Assembly (NCBI GenBank): GCA_964438975.1
Contig: CAYTMU010000011.1
Location: 17,002 to 81,001, forward strand
From: Chryseosolibacter sp964438975
Lineage (GTDB): Bacteria; Bacteroidota; Bacteroidia; Cytophagales; Cyclobacteriaceae
Direction: 5' to 3'
Length of the DNA: 64,000 bases
A program made the position numbers and the translations under genes. Positions within the stretch are counted from its first letter, which is position 1, and every line of letters starts with the position of its first letter. Shown here in pieces: positions 1 through 9,057 of this stretch. Under the pieces are notes generated by a model. The model was not told the origin of the DNA, did not search any database, and saw only the letters and a list, made by a program, of their open reading frames with translations.

Positions 1-176
1 AACTCCGCTTCAAAAACATCCGCTTCCTCCGTAAAATTGGTGATCAATCCCCACTGTACAGCAGGAATCTTCGAACGACCGTCGTCAGTTCCTGTAGAAC
101 AACCCAACGCCGTCAGAAGCACGATGGAAATTACCAGAGGGAAGAAGGTGGAGGTTCTGTAGTTCTCGTTGTTCAT
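1..176 (-). CDS. N-terminal part of a lipoprotein, cut by the window edge
   Basis: The minus strand opens with ATG at 176 and stays open to base 1, giving about 58 residues. The N-terminus has a hydrophobic stretch ending in a lipobox-like LTALGC, so an exported lipoprotein is likely. The mature start reads IPAVQWGLITNFTEEADVF, which resembles the beginning of the carbohydrate-binding domain that precedes GH20 beta-hexosaminidases (CHB_HEX type). This resemblance is from memory and weak. A hexosaminidase would fit the nagA and NagP-like permease about 10 kb away, but the catalytic domain lies outside the window. A heptamer repeat array lies immediately upstream. Confidence 0.6.
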   Translation of the reverse strand, partial: MNNENYRTSTFFPLVISIVLLTALGCSTGTDDGRSKIPAVQWGLITNFTEEADVFEAE

Positions 177-183
177 CGTTTTG

Positions 184-272
184 GTGGTGAGTGGTGAGTA
201 GTGAGTAGTGAGTAGGTGAGTAGTGAGTGGTGAATAGTGAGTGGTGAGTAGTGAGTGGTGAGTGGTGAGTAG
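184..272. repeat. Heptamer repeat array, family A (GTGAGTR)
   Basis: About a dozen tandem copies of GTGAGTG/GTGAGTA, with one octamer interruption (GTAGGTGAG) and one GTGAATA variant. It fills the space just upstream of the edge lipoprotein. The same heptamer recurs at several other intergenic places in the window. Confidence 0.9.
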
Positions 273-351
273 GTTTTAAGGCTAGTCACGCTTATCTCGA
301 TGCAGCGCACGGCGGACAAGGTGGATAGCTTTGAGTCGCACACTCTACATT

Positions 352-389
352 TACTCACTACTCACTACTCACTACTCACGCCTCACCCT
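352..389. repeat. Heptamer repeat array, family A, inverted orientation
   Basis: CACTACT heptamers on the plus strand, so in opposite orientation to the array at 184-272 with about 80 bases between. The two could pair as a long imperfect hairpin. The array abuts the 3' end of the next lipoprotein gene. Confidence 0.85.
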
Positions 390-390
390 C

Positions 391-2622
391 TCATTCCTCT
401 CCTGAAATCACGCCCAGATACCGGCCCATCCAGTACGGTAGCAGCCAGATGTCGCCTGCGCTGAGTTCGGCGCGTCCATTACCGCCGTCAAGTCGGAAGC
501 GGTTGGCGTTGTGCCGACTCACTGGCAACTCGTCCGGCGGAAGTACTTCTGTAATTGTCTGCTCCCGGAAGTTGGGCTCTATCATCTGGATGTCTTTCCG
601 ATGGCTGTTGGTCACGCGCCAGTGAATAAGGTCGAGAGGGTATTCCTGCAAGTACCACACTGCTTCTTCAAGGTCGAATTCATTCGTTCCGGTGAGTGCT
701 GTGAAGATATTCCAGGCTCCCTCCTTTTCCGGTCTCTCGATTTCCCAGTGGTCAATTATCGCATCGCGGAAATTCGCTTTGAGAGTATCGTTAAAGGCAT
801 AGCGATAGAGTCCCCAGTATCCCAGGAAATACATCTCGTCGTCTGAGTGATTCCACGACTCCGACAACATCTTGCTCCAGTCATCCGCGGAGTCGGGCGC
901 CTTCGATATCTCACTCATCGGGCGCATGAGATTTTCGTAGTATCCGTGCTCGGTCATCAGCTCGAAAGCCTTGTCGCGGTAAACGTCTTTTTTCGTAAAG
1001 TGATAGGCGGTCTGAAGCATCGCTACGATGTTCGAAGCATTGATCTTCCTGTCGCCTACCATGATCGGACGCGCGTTTACATAATCAGGGTGCCACCGTC
1101 CCCACAATGTCGGGTTGCCGTCCCAGTCAACGAGATACATGTCGTTGTCCACTACGTGTTGCATAAGCGAGTCCATTAGGACAATTGCGCGCTGACGGAG
1201 ACCCTCGTCGTCGACGAGTTCCGCCATTGCGCCGAAAATAAAGATATGTCCGATCGCCTCATCACTGCTGGTGGTCGACTTCCAATCCCACTCCGGGTGA
1301 TCAGCTCTCCTCCATGGCTTGTCGTGGTATTTGTACCCGCGCCGTTCAAATGAACGCGATGGAAATCCCTTCACGCCGTTGATAGTATACAGGCGCTCCA
1401 TCGCTTCCATCGACTCAGTGAGATTCTGCAGCGCGTCTTCAGACTTGGTCACTGCATAGCGAAACACCTCCGCGCCCATGTACATTGTCGTCCATAGACC
1501 ATCGTTGTCCGAATCCTCCATCGACCCAGTACTGAGATCTCCGTCGGTCATGTACTCCAGGGTCGCATTGAAACCGTGGCGGATATGACGGTTGCGCACC
1601 TGCTTCTGGAAGAACTCCGCCTTTTCATGCAACGTCATGTCGCGGAAGAAAATTCGGCCCATCCCCTTGTTCGTCAGGATCAGCACAGAATTCTCGGGAC
1701 CCTTTGCAATGTCGACCACGCGATCGGAAGGCAACCAGCGCTTCGAAGCATAGTAGTCGTACTTGCCATCCTCGCGGGATGCGAAAGCGCCGCGCGTAGA
1801 ACCGAACCACATTCTTCCATCAATCTCCTTCACCGCAGTCAATTCCGTCCAGGGAAGATCGCGGACCGCGTCGCCTTTCTGTTGCATCGTGCCAGGATCG
1901 AGTATCAGAAGTCCATCAGAGGTACCGACAACCAGTCCCGACTTCGATGACAAGGCAAAACTCGTCAGCCCGGTTCCTTGAAATTCCGGCTTAAGAGCGT
2001 CGCCACCCGACGTATATGAATGAATTGCATTATCACTCAGTACGAGGAATCGGTCGTTCGAGGAATCGAACAGGATATCCAGTACCTTACCGGGGTGCGC
2101 ACCCTTCCAGGCGATGAGTGAGTCACGGAGATACTCAAGTTGCTTTCCGTCGGATATCAGAAAGTCAAAATCCTTTCCACCTGCCAATAGCGACGCTTCC
2201 GGCAATGTGTGATTTACAAAGAGGTTGCCCGCCCATGCGTTACTGAGCACGGCCTTGTTATCAACGTACACAAAGTGATCGCGATAAATCGTGAGCCCGG
2301 AAACTTTTTTGTCAGCCAGCGGCCGGTAGTAGAGTTGCTTCACCAATGTGCCAGGATACAGGAACTCGCCGGCGTCTGGTTTGTACAGGTTGTCGGTGGT
2401 TGCCACCTCGATCACGCCGTTCCGGTCACTTCCGATCCCAAGTGGCTTCACGCTATCGAGCAGTTCGTACTTGATCGCGTAGTCCTGAACAAACGCGACA
2501 TCGCGGTGGACAGGCTGTGTTCCGCGATTGCTTTCCGTCTTACAGGCAGAAAGCGCCAACAACACCAGTAAGGGCACACACGTCGCAAACCGGTTAAGAG
2601 ATCGACAAAGGTTATTAAGCAT
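391..2622 (-). CDS. Large lipoprotein: beta-propeller plus helical C-terminal domain
   Basis: 743 residues. The signal peptide ends in LLALSAC (Cys27), indicating a lipoprotein. Residues about 40-328 consist of short beta repeats typical of a sensor-like propeller (for example VVGTSDGLLILDPGT and MWFGSTRGAFASREDG). From about residue 330 the protein turns into a helical region with conserved-looking patches DNDGLWTTMY (about 372) and TSSDEAIGH (about 451), and it ends with WLLPYWMGRYLG. The helical half resembles alpha/alpha-toroid enzymes in general character, but I cannot name a family. The next gene is a clear paralogue with the same patches and same ending, followed by a phosphoesterase on the same strand, so the three may work together at the cell surface. 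Confidence 0.8.
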   Translation of the reverse strand: MLNNLCRSLNRFATCVPLLVLLALSACKTESNRGTQPVHRDVAFVQDYAIKYELLDSVKPLGIGSDRNGVIEVATTDNLYKPDAGEFLYPGTLVKQLYYRPLADKKVSGLTIYRDHFVYVDNKAVLSNAWAGNLFVNHTLPEASLLAGGKDFDFLISDGKQLEYLRDSLIAWKGAHPGKVLDILFDSSNDRFLVLSDNAIHSYTSGGDALKPEFQGTGLTSFALSSKSGLVVGTSDGLLILDPGTMQQKGDAVRDLPWTELTAVKEIDGRMWFGSTRGAFASREDGKYDYYASKRWLPSDRVVDIAKGPENSVLILTNKGMGRIFFRDMTLHEKAEFFQKQVRNRHIRHGFNATLEYMTDGDLSTGSMEDSDNDGLWTTMYMGAEVFRYAVTKSEDALQNLTESMEAMERLYTINGVKGFPSRSFERRGYKYHDKPWRRADHPEWDWKSTTSSDEAIGHIFIFGAMAELVDDEGLRQRAIVLMDSLMQHVVDNDMYLVDWDGNPTLWGRWHPDYVNARPIMVGDRKINASNIVAMLQTAYHFTKKDVYRDKAFELMTEHGYYENLMRPMSEISKAPDSADDWSKMLSESWNHSDDEMYFLGYWGLYRYAFNDTLKANFRDAIIDHWEIERPEKEGAWNIFTALTGTNEFDLEEAVWYLQEYPLDLIHWRVTNSHRKDIQMIEPNFREQTITEVLPPDELPVSRHNANRFRLDGGNGRAELSAGDIWLLPYWMGRYLGVISGEE

Positions 2623-2730
2623 AGTTTGAGAATTTCACAAGTATCAGCAAGAATATTCAAAAATCGACCAGCAGACGTGTCTATTTACGTCTATGATGTA
2701 TGAGATTGCGCACGTTGCGGCGGTGCGGCG

Positions 2731-4980
2731 TCACTGAGCCGGTTCCAACATTTCCAGGTAACGGCCCATCCAATAAGGTAGTAACCAGAATACCGGTTCC
2801 CGTTCGACGTGGGAGTTTCCTGATCTGGCAGCATAGGGATTCTTATCCCACCGGATTGTTCCACGGATACTCGCAGGCGGTAGTACGTCCACTTGTAGAT
2901 CTTCGAGCACAGGTGACCGAACGATCTTCACGTCTTCGCGCTGTGTATGATCAATCGGCCAGTCGATCAGGTCGAGAGGCGTATCCTGCAACAGTTCGAC
3001 CGACGACTCCAACGCAACGCGCTTGTCGCGGGAATAGCAATACAGGAAGTTGATCAGTGGATTTCCGTCGCGTCGGTAAGTCTCAAACCATTCATCCATG
3101 TGTGCTTCGTACACAGCACGGAGTTCCGCATCGGTTTCACACTTCAGCAGAATCGGATACATGTAGGCAGCGAGCATCACATCGTAGTAAATAAACCATC
3201 CCGGGTTCTGGTTGGGAACACGCGACATGTTTTCGAGATAGCCGTGCTTCTCGATCAATGTGCGGTAGACACCCTCGTACCGCGCATCCCCGCTGACTGT
3301 CGCCGCCAACTTCACCACGGCAAGTAACTCCATCGAATTCAGACTTCGGTCCGGCATCCACTCAGGGTCGTGATTCAAGAGCGCCGGCGACCAGACTCCC
3401 CATCGCGTGTGAGTTCCATCGACATCCATTAATACATGATCATTCTCGATCAAAGCATCCACTATCCGAAGGACATGATCACGAACCCGCTCGCGTTCGG
3501 TTTCATCTGCAACAAGATTGTAGTAAAAGAAGTAGCCCATCATGTGTCCGCACATTTCGTCGCTGCTCGTGTCGCCCTTCCACAGCCACTTTCCATCATT
3601 GGACAAATGCCATCGCACTTCGACTGGTTTGAAACGCGGCTCCTGAACAAGCGCATAGGCCCGTTCTCTTTCCGAATAAGTGCGATTACCATCGTGTACA
3701 TCTGTCCAATCCGACGGAACGATCGTCCGCGCAAAGAATCCGGGAGTTCCCGTTACTTCCTGTAAGTATTTCAGAAAGTCAAATGCCTTGCGCGCGCGAT
3801 CCTTTGCCACCGGATCCCGGGTAACTGCGTAGCGAAAGCTTTCCATCGCCAGGTACATGCCCGTGTACTCGCCGTCGTTGTCGTCGTCTTCAGGTAGCCA
3901 GATCGATGTATCCCCGGGTATAGGCAATCTGCACTGTCCGGCGATCCAGGGTTCACGGATATGACGTCGCATCAGCACGTCGTAGAAGTAGGCTTCCTTG
4001 CTCTGCAAGGTCATCTTCTTTCTTTTTATCGCACTGACGCCTGACATCGTCGCCACCCAGGCGTTGCCCTCACTGTCAAAAGCGATGTCGTTAACCATGT
4101 CGTTCATCAGCCATCTCCTGCTGAAGCGCAGGCTGGGGGTCATATCTCTCGCGAATCTTACCACACCTTTTGCCGTTCCTACCCACATCACGTCATCTGG
4201 CGCGCGTCTAACAACTGTCACCTCGGCAGAAGGTATTCCATCATCCGGTCTCAGTTGCGCGATCGACTTCCCTCCGTCAAGTATGGATACACCGCCGAAG
4301 CCACCGGCCCACACTCTCCCATCGCGATCAATATCGACACCGCGAATGTATGCGCTGATGACGTGATCAGGTGTCAGGAAATGCTCTATAGAATCGTCTG
4401 CTAGGTGGTAAAGTCCCACGTCAGTGCCCACCCACACATCATGTTCTCCAACAACAGCGGCATCGCGAATTGATCGTACAGTCAAGTCACGTTGCTTTTG
4501 CCAGGTCGCGCCGTCATATGTCCATGCGCCTTTCGGGCCAAAGGCATAAATAAGTCCACTACCTCCATAGCGCAGGCGCGAAACCGGCCCCTCCGGGCCT
4601 TCCATGCGCTCCGGGGTGTCGCCACGCATACGGTACACGCCATTCCACGTACTCATCCACACTGATCCATCCCCGGCCACCATCACGGAGAAAGAAGGTC
4701 CTTTATCCGCCTCATCGAAAACACCCTGCCAATCGAGGACGTCAGGCCGTTTCACGAATACACCAGACCGTGTTGCTGCCCAAACGCGCGACTCGCCGTC
4801 GACTGCAATTCCCAGCACTTCATTCTCAATCGGCTCTTTGCTGATAGGGAATGCTTCGTGGTATTCCTGGTAAAAGATGGTATCGGAATAGGTGACAGGA
4901 TCCTGCGCAATCTTTGGCTGATGACAGGAGCTACAACAAATCGCGAAGAAAACGATAACAGGTGCGATTAGCGTTTTCAT
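2731..4980 (-). CDS. Paralogue of the propeller/helical lipoprotein
   Basis: 749 residues. The N-terminus is hydrophobic with several cysteines (FFAICCSSC), consistent with a lipoprotein. A propeller with repeated W.A/W.G blades (RVWAATRSGVF, DVWVGTDVGLY, RVWAGGFGGVS, VMWVGTAKGVV) covers roughly residues 45-330. The C-terminal half is helical and carries DNDGEYTGMYLAMESFRYAV and TSSDEMCGH, matching the patches in the neighbouring gene, and ends in FWLLPYWMGRYLE. The blades resemble the two-component regulator propeller (Reg_prop) seen in Bacteroidota sensors, but no kinase or DNA-binding domain is present. The gap to the downstream paralogue is 108 bases and to the upstream phosphoesterase only 11 bases, so co-transcription is likely. 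Function unknown. Confidence 0.8.
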   Translation of the reverse strand: MKTLIAPVIVFFAICCSSCHQPKIAQDPVTYSDTIFYQEYHEAFPISKEPIENEVLGIAVDGESRVWAATRSGVFVKRPDVLDWQGVFDEADKGPSFSVMVAGDGSVWMSTWNGVYRMRGDTPERMEGPEGPVSRLRYGGSGLIYAFGPKGAWTYDGATWQKQRDLTVRSIRDAAVVGEHDVWVGTDVGLYHLADDSIEHFLTPDHVISAYIRGVDIDRDGRVWAGGFGGVSILDGGKSIAQLRPDDGIPSAEVTVVRRAPDDVMWVGTAKGVVRFARDMTPSLRFSRRWLMNDMVNDIAFDSEGNAWVATMSGVSAIKRKKMTLQSKEAYFYDVLMRRHIREPWIAGQCRLPIPGDTSIWLPEDDDNDGEYTGMYLAMESFRYAVTRDPVAKDRARKAFDFLKYLQEVTGTPGFFARTIVPSDWTDVHDGNRTYSERERAYALVQEPRFKPVEVRWHLSNDGKWLWKGDTSSDEMCGHMMGYFFYYNLVADETERERVRDHVLRIVDALIENDHVLMDVDGTHTRWGVWSPALLNHDPEWMPDRSLNSMELLAVVKLAATVSGDARYEGVYRTLIEKHGYLENMSRVPNQNPGWFIYYDVMLAAYMYPILLKCETDAELRAVYEAHMDEWFETYRRDGNPLINFLYCYSRDKRVALESSVELLQDTPLDLIDWPIDHTQREDVKIVRSPVLEDLQVDVLPPASIRGTIRWDKNPYAARSGNSHVEREPVFWLLPYWMGRYLEMLEPAQ

Positions 4981-4991
4981 GGCGATGTCTG

Positions 4992-6761
4992 CTATTTGGT
5001 TATCGAGAACTGATCGCGCAACTTCCCGTTCTGGTCGTATGAGCTGTACTTAAGCGCATCGCCGTCGATCTCCATCAACTGATAGAAATAATCCTCACGA
5101 TACTGGACCACGGCATAGGGTTCCTCTGAAATTTCATTGTGCCTCGACGGTATGCTAATCGAGATCGCATAAACAGTTCCATCCTCGAAACGATCTACAA
5201 CTTGTCCGCCTTTCATAGGTTTTGACCGCATGTAGTAGTGAATGTGTCCACCCATGACCATGTCGACATGATAGCGATCGAACAGCGGAACCCACTTCTC
5301 CTGAAGTTCAGGATACGGATCCTCGAAATTATAGGGAGGGAAGTGAAAGATCGCAAACTTCCAGCGGGCACGTGTATTGCGAAGCTGTTCTTCGATCCAG
5401 GGCGTATGTGCGTCCCAATCGGAAGTCCCGTCAATCATCAGGAAAAGTGCATTGGCATACTCAAAGGCATACGTCGACTCTTTATCAACACCTTCCGGAC
5501 CATTCTGCGGCAGGCTGAAAAGGTCGTAATACATCTTTGCTCCCAATCCATCCTGGCGATCGTGGTTTCCCGGAACCGGCATAAGCGGCTTTGTTGCAAA
5601 CGCATTTCGCGAATGCTCGAAGAAACGATCCCAGTCATCCCGGTTCAAGCCTGTGCTAACGATGTCACCAGCGATCGTATAGAAAGAGATGTCTGTATGG
5701 CGTGATGCCAGGTTGACGATCCTGCCAGAATCAGGGAAGCAGTGTGTATCGCCGAACCAGATGAACGAGAATTTCGGAGTATCCTCCGCTGTCTCGAAGG
5801 ATCTTACCTCCGACCAGATTCCAGTTGAAGCAGACCCCACGCGATACCCGTACCGCGTCCCCGGAGCAAGATCTCTTACGTTAGCTGTAAACCGGTTGAC
5901 GTAGCGGTCATTCACCAACATGCGATCCTGCATGCGGTAAGGTGATGCACCAATACGCAACGTATCCCCAGGGGTCGTATCGGCACGCCACACCAAGGCA
6001 TGACCATCGACAGTAGATGTGTCGGTACGCCATTGAATGTCCATTGTGGTCTGCGGAGATTCACTCCACGTCAGCATGATCTGGTCAGGCTGCGATGACG
6101 ACGGATAGGGCGTTCTTCTAAAACCTTCCTTTATGTGCGCTTCCCGCGCTCTTCCTCTTACTGTCGTGAATATTTGTTGCCCTCTCAACGATTCGGGAAC
6201 CTCTACGAGAAGAAGATCCGACCAATCGTGATACGTGAATCCACCTTCCTCCAGTTTTGCGATGGTGTACTCGGCAGGATAAGGATCGGTTATCACCAGA
6301 TCATCACCTGGATTCTGCGGCGCCACACTGACGAAATAAACCGGGCGATGTTTGTCGAAGCCATTGATCCCCAACTCGACTAACCCGGAATCAAATTTCT
6401 TTTGCCAGACCTCGTACACGTATGATTCGCTCTTCACCAATTCGTTGGTGTTGACAAATCCGGCGGGTCCAAGCCAGAACGGTACTACCTTCTGATTCTG
6501 GTCGCGCATCACCGACACGACGACCGGTACATTCACGGTGAAGTACTGGTAACGAGTCGCCAATACGTCTTTCTCATCTGTTGTAAGAAATGTGAGTATA
6601 AAGTCGTCGTCGATTGCATCGTATTGCGCCGGAGGCACTTCTGCGTAAAGTCGGGTGATGACTTCGTCCATAACGGACGAGACAGTGCGTTCAGGATTCT
6701 CGCGGGTTGAACATCCGAACAGCAGCGCAAAGCACGCGATAAGGAGAGATCGGAATTTCAT
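4992..6761 (-). CDS. Purple-acid-phosphatase-like metallophosphoesterase lipoprotein
   Basis: 589 residues from the ATG at 6761. An in-frame TTG at 6776 is possible but would only lengthen the signal peptide. The lipobox is FALLFGC. The middle part (PDQIMLTWSESPQTTMDIQWR and following) looks like the fibronectin-type N-terminal domain of purple acid phosphatases. The calcineurin-like metal motifs follow in order: FGDTHC, GDIVSTG, PGNHDRQ and MGGHIHYY. This supports a di-metal phosphoesterase acting outside the cytoplasmic membrane; its substrate is not deducible. An extra N-terminal domain of about 200 residues precedes the fibronectin part. It is the first gene of an apparent three-gene unit with the two propeller lipoproteins. 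Confidence 0.85.
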   Translation of the reverse strand: MKFRSLLIACFALLFGCSTRENPERTVSSVMDEVITRLYAEVPPAQYDAIDDDFILTFLTTDEKDVLATRYQYFTVNVPVVVSVMRDQNQKVVPFWLGPAGFVNTNELVKSESYVYEVWQKKFDSGLVELGINGFDKHRPVYFVSVAPQNPGDDLVITDPYPAEYTIAKLEEGGFTYHDWSDLLLVEVPESLRGQQIFTTVRGRAREAHIKEGFRRTPYPSSSQPDQIMLTWSESPQTTMDIQWRTDTSTVDGHALVWRADTTPGDTLRIGASPYRMQDRMLVNDRYVNRFTANVRDLAPGTRYGYRVGSASTGIWSEVRSFETAEDTPKFSFIWFGDTHCFPDSGRIVNLASRHTDISFYTIAGDIVSTGLNRDDWDRFFEHSRNAFATKPLMPVPGNHDRQDGLGAKMYYDLFSLPQNGPEGVDKESTYAFEYANALFLMIDGTSDWDAHTPWIEEQLRNTRARWKFAIFHFPPYNFEDPYPELQEKWVPLFDRYHVDMVMGGHIHYYMRSKPMKGGQVVDRFEDGTVYAISISIPSRHNEISEEPYAVVQYREDYFYQLMEIDGDALKYSSYDQNGKLRDQFSITK

Positions 6762-7003
6762 AGTCGGTACAAACAAATGGTCAAAAAAACGAAAGGGCCG
6801 AAGCCGACCCTTTCACTGGAATTACTTAACCCAAAACCAGTATCTATGATGAACAAAGATATTGCAGATCTCCGATCCACTGGTCAAAATTTGCGCAATG
6901 CTAATCTCAAATCGCGTCAATCGAGAAAAATCAACGGTGTCACGACGCTCGTGTTTGCTTCTGACAAAATTACGTTCGATTTTTGATCCTTAACCCACAA
7001 TTC

Positions 7004-7687
7004 ATGAAACCAATCGTTCAGATTTCACTCGACCTCACAGATATAGATGAAGCACTCGCGACAGCGACTATGGCGCTACGCGCCGGAGTAGACTGGCTTG
7101 AGGCAGGAACTCCGCTAATCCTTGCAGAAGGGTTGCACGGTGTCAGGAAGTTGCGCGAAGCATTTCCCAATGTGCCGATCGTCGCTGATCTGAAGACAAT
7201 GGACGGCGGCTATCTCGAAGCCGAGATGATGGCGAAAGCTGGGGCTACACATGTTGTCGTCATGGCCCGTGCTCACGAAGAGACGATCAAATGTGTCGTG
7301 AAGGCTGGAAAGGACTATGGCGTTGCTGTCATGGGCGACAATCTCGGTTGTCCCGACATGGTAGCCGGCGCCAAAATGCTGGAAGACCTCGGGTGTGATT
7401 TCGTAATTCATCATATCGGTTACGATGAACGCAGAGGGATCGCTGCGCAAGGAAAGCGGATGCCAAGTCCGCTGGACCAGCTGAAGGAAGTGGTAAACGC
7501 AGTAAAAGTACCCGTTCAGGCTGTCGGTGGCTTGACACTGGAGCAAGCGATACAATGCCCTCAGTACGGAGCACCACTCGTTGTGCTCGGCGCTCCCCTG
7601 ACCATCGACGCCGACGCGTTCAAAACAGCGAGCGGAAATCTCGAGGAGTCGCTGAGGATGATTTGTGAGAAGATACATGGGGCGTGA
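7004..7687 (+). CDS. 3-hexulose-6-phosphate synthase / 3-keto-gulonate-6-phosphate decarboxylase family
   Basis: 227 residues from ATG at 7004; a TTG seven codons earlier is less likely. The OMPDC-superfamily (HPS/KGPDC) signature VADLKTMDGG holds the D.K..D catalytic/metal triad, and the barrel ends with AVGGLTLEQA and VVLGAPLT phosphate-binding segments. Members either condense formaldehyde with ribulose 5-phosphate or decarboxylate 3-keto-gulonate 6-phosphate. No hexulose-phosphate isomerase (PHI) is next to it, so formaldehyde fixation is not supported by context. It leads a plus-strand run of sugar oxidoreductases. Its stop codon lies inside a GTGAGGC repeat just before an assembly gap, so one gene could be missing behind it. 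Confidence 0.85.
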   Translation: MKPIVQISLDLTDIDEALATATMALRAGVDWLEAGTPLILAEGLHGVRKLREAFPNVPIVADLKTMDGGYLEAEMMAKAGATHVVVMARAHEETIKCVVKAGKDYGVAVMGDNLGCPDMVAGAKMLEDLGCDFVIHHIGYDERRGIAAQGKRMPSPLDQLKEVVNAVKVPVQAVGGLTLEQAIQCPQYGAPLVVLGAPLTIDADAFKTASGNLEESLRMICEKIHGA

Positions 7688-7693
7688 GGCGTG

Positions 7694-7793
7694 NNNNNNN
7701 NNNNNNNNNNNNNNNNNNNNNNNNNNNNNNNNNNNNNNNNNNNNNNNNNNNNNNNNNNNNNNNNNNNNNNNNNNNNNNNNNNNNNNNNNNNNN
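7694..7793. other. Assembly gap of 100 N bounded by a direct repeat
   Basis: Both edges carry GTGAGGCGTG, a variant of the family A heptamer. The gap probably represents a repeat array that short-read assembly could not span. The 226 bases after the gap (to 8019) are A-rich in places and show no convincing gene. Confidence 0.9.
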
Positions 7794-7979
7794 GTGAGGC
7801 GTGCGTTTGAACGTTCGGTGCTTTGCTATGAGGTAGCATTAGAGATTTGTACAAAAAAGAAAAAGGCAGAAGGATATGTGTAGGAAGAAAATATAAAGAA
7901 GTGAGAGATGAAAATGCAGACGAAATTCCAAAACAAAAAAATCTTACGACAGAACCACAAAACCATGAGCAGCACACAC

Positions 7980-8016
7980 CCATTCACGACTCACCATTCA
8001 CCACTCACGATTCACC
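7980..8016. repeat. Heptamer repeat array, family A (inverted, degenerate)
   Basis: Seven-base periodic CACGACT/CACCATT/CACCACT/CACGATT units end three bases before the ATG of the next gene, so the repeat overlaps the place where its ribosome binding site would be. Confidence 0.75.
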
Positions 8017-8019
8017 AAT

Positions 8020-9057
8020 ATGAGCTCTAAAAGATCCCCGGCCGTTGTAAACTTCTCCTCCGCTAAAGGTTCGGTGGAGATCCGTGAAATCGAGAAGCCG
8101 ACCATTGGTGATGAGGATGTCTTGCTGGAGGTCGCCAATGTAGGTGTCTGTGGCAGTGATCTGCATCAATGGACATCGGACCACAGCTGGACTGTCAACT
8201 ACCCTGTCGTTCTGGGACACGAATTCGGGGGTCATGTCGTCGAGACCGGCAGCCGCGTGCGCGGGTGGAAAGCAGGTGACCGCGTCGTCAGCGAGACCGC
8301 CGCGGTGATCGATCCCGACAACGGCATGTCCCGGGTGGGGTTGTACAACCTGGATCCCACGCGCAAAGGATTCGGATATGGTGTAAACGGGGCAATGACG
8401 CGTTATGTGCGTGTTCCTGCGCGATGTCTGCACCGCGTGCCAGACAATCTCCCGTTTGAGCAAGCGTGCCTGACGGAACCCTGTTCTGTGGCTTATAATG
8501 CAGTGGTAGTAAACTCCACGCTTCGGCCAGGCGACCGCGTGGTCGTCATCGGGCCGGGCACAATAGGAATTTTGTGTGCCGCAGTGGCTCGGCTTTGCGG
8601 GGCGGAAGTCGCGATGCTCGGGCTTGAGCAGGATCGAAAACGGCTTGCAATCGCAGAACAATACGGATGCGAAGTAATCGTCGGCGATCCCAATCCCTGG
8701 GCGAGACAACGTGATGGGCTAGGCGCTGATTGTGTGATAGATGCCGCTGGCGCCAGCGCCACGCTCAAGATCGCGCTCGATATCGTCAGACCCAACGGCC
8801 AGATCACCAAGGTCGGATGGGGGCCACAACCGCTCGGCATCTCACTTGATCCGCTGGTGCAGAAAAACGTTCGGCTGCAAGGCAGCTTCAGCCACAACTG
8901 GCCTATATGGGAACGCGTGATCGCGTTGCTGGCAAGCGGTCAACTCAATGTCAAGCCGATCATCGGCGGGGTGTGGCCGATCACTGAGTGGCATGAAGCC
9001 TTCGAGAAGATGCACAGCGGTGAAATTGTCAAAAGTATCCTTAAACCCGTCCTTTAG
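8020..9057 (+). CDS. Zinc-dependent medium-chain alcohol/polyol dehydrogenase
   Basis: 345 residues, the usual length of sorbitol/threonine-dehydrogenase-like MDR enzymes. Zinc ligands and fold are visible: NVGVCGSDLHQW (catalytic Cys), GHEFGGHVVETG (His-Glu), and a Rossmann VVVIGPGTIGILC around residue 170-185. The structural-zinc loop with four cysteines is absent; the matching region reads SETAAVIDPDNGMSRVGLYN, unlike classical threonine dehydrogenase. It probably oxidises a secondary alcohol of a sugar, polyol or sugar acid with NAD(P). The stop TAG overlaps the GTG start of the next gene by one base, implying translational coupling with the SDR. Confidence 0.88.
   Translation: MSSKRSPAVVNFSSAKGSVEIREIEKPTIGDEDVLLEVANVGVCGSDLHQWTSDHSWTVNYPVVLGHEFGGHVVETGSRVRGWKAGDRVVSETAAVIDPDNGMSRVGLYNLDPTRKGFGYGVNGAMTRYVRVPARCLHRVPDNLPFEQACLTEPCSVAYNAVVVNSTLRPGDRVVVIGPGTIGILCAAVARLCGAEVAMLGLEQDRKRLAIAEQYGCEVIVGDPNPWARQRDGLGADCVIDAAGASATLKIALDIVRPNGQITKVGWGPQPLGISLDPLVQKNVRLQGSFSHNWPIWERVIALLASGQLNVKPIIGGVWPITEWHEAFEKMHSGEIVKSILKPVL

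Noticed and set aside
184..389. Heptamer arrays as a CRISPR array
   Set aside because: Units are seven bases in tandem without spacers, and no cas genes are present.
6762..7003. Small plus-strand open frame (69 codons) before the HPS-like gene
   Set aside because: No start context and no fold; the space is better read as a divergent promoter region.
7794..7983. Short open frames running into the first assembly gap on both strands
   Set aside because: They depend on N bases and repeat sequence; the readable part has no similarity I can name.
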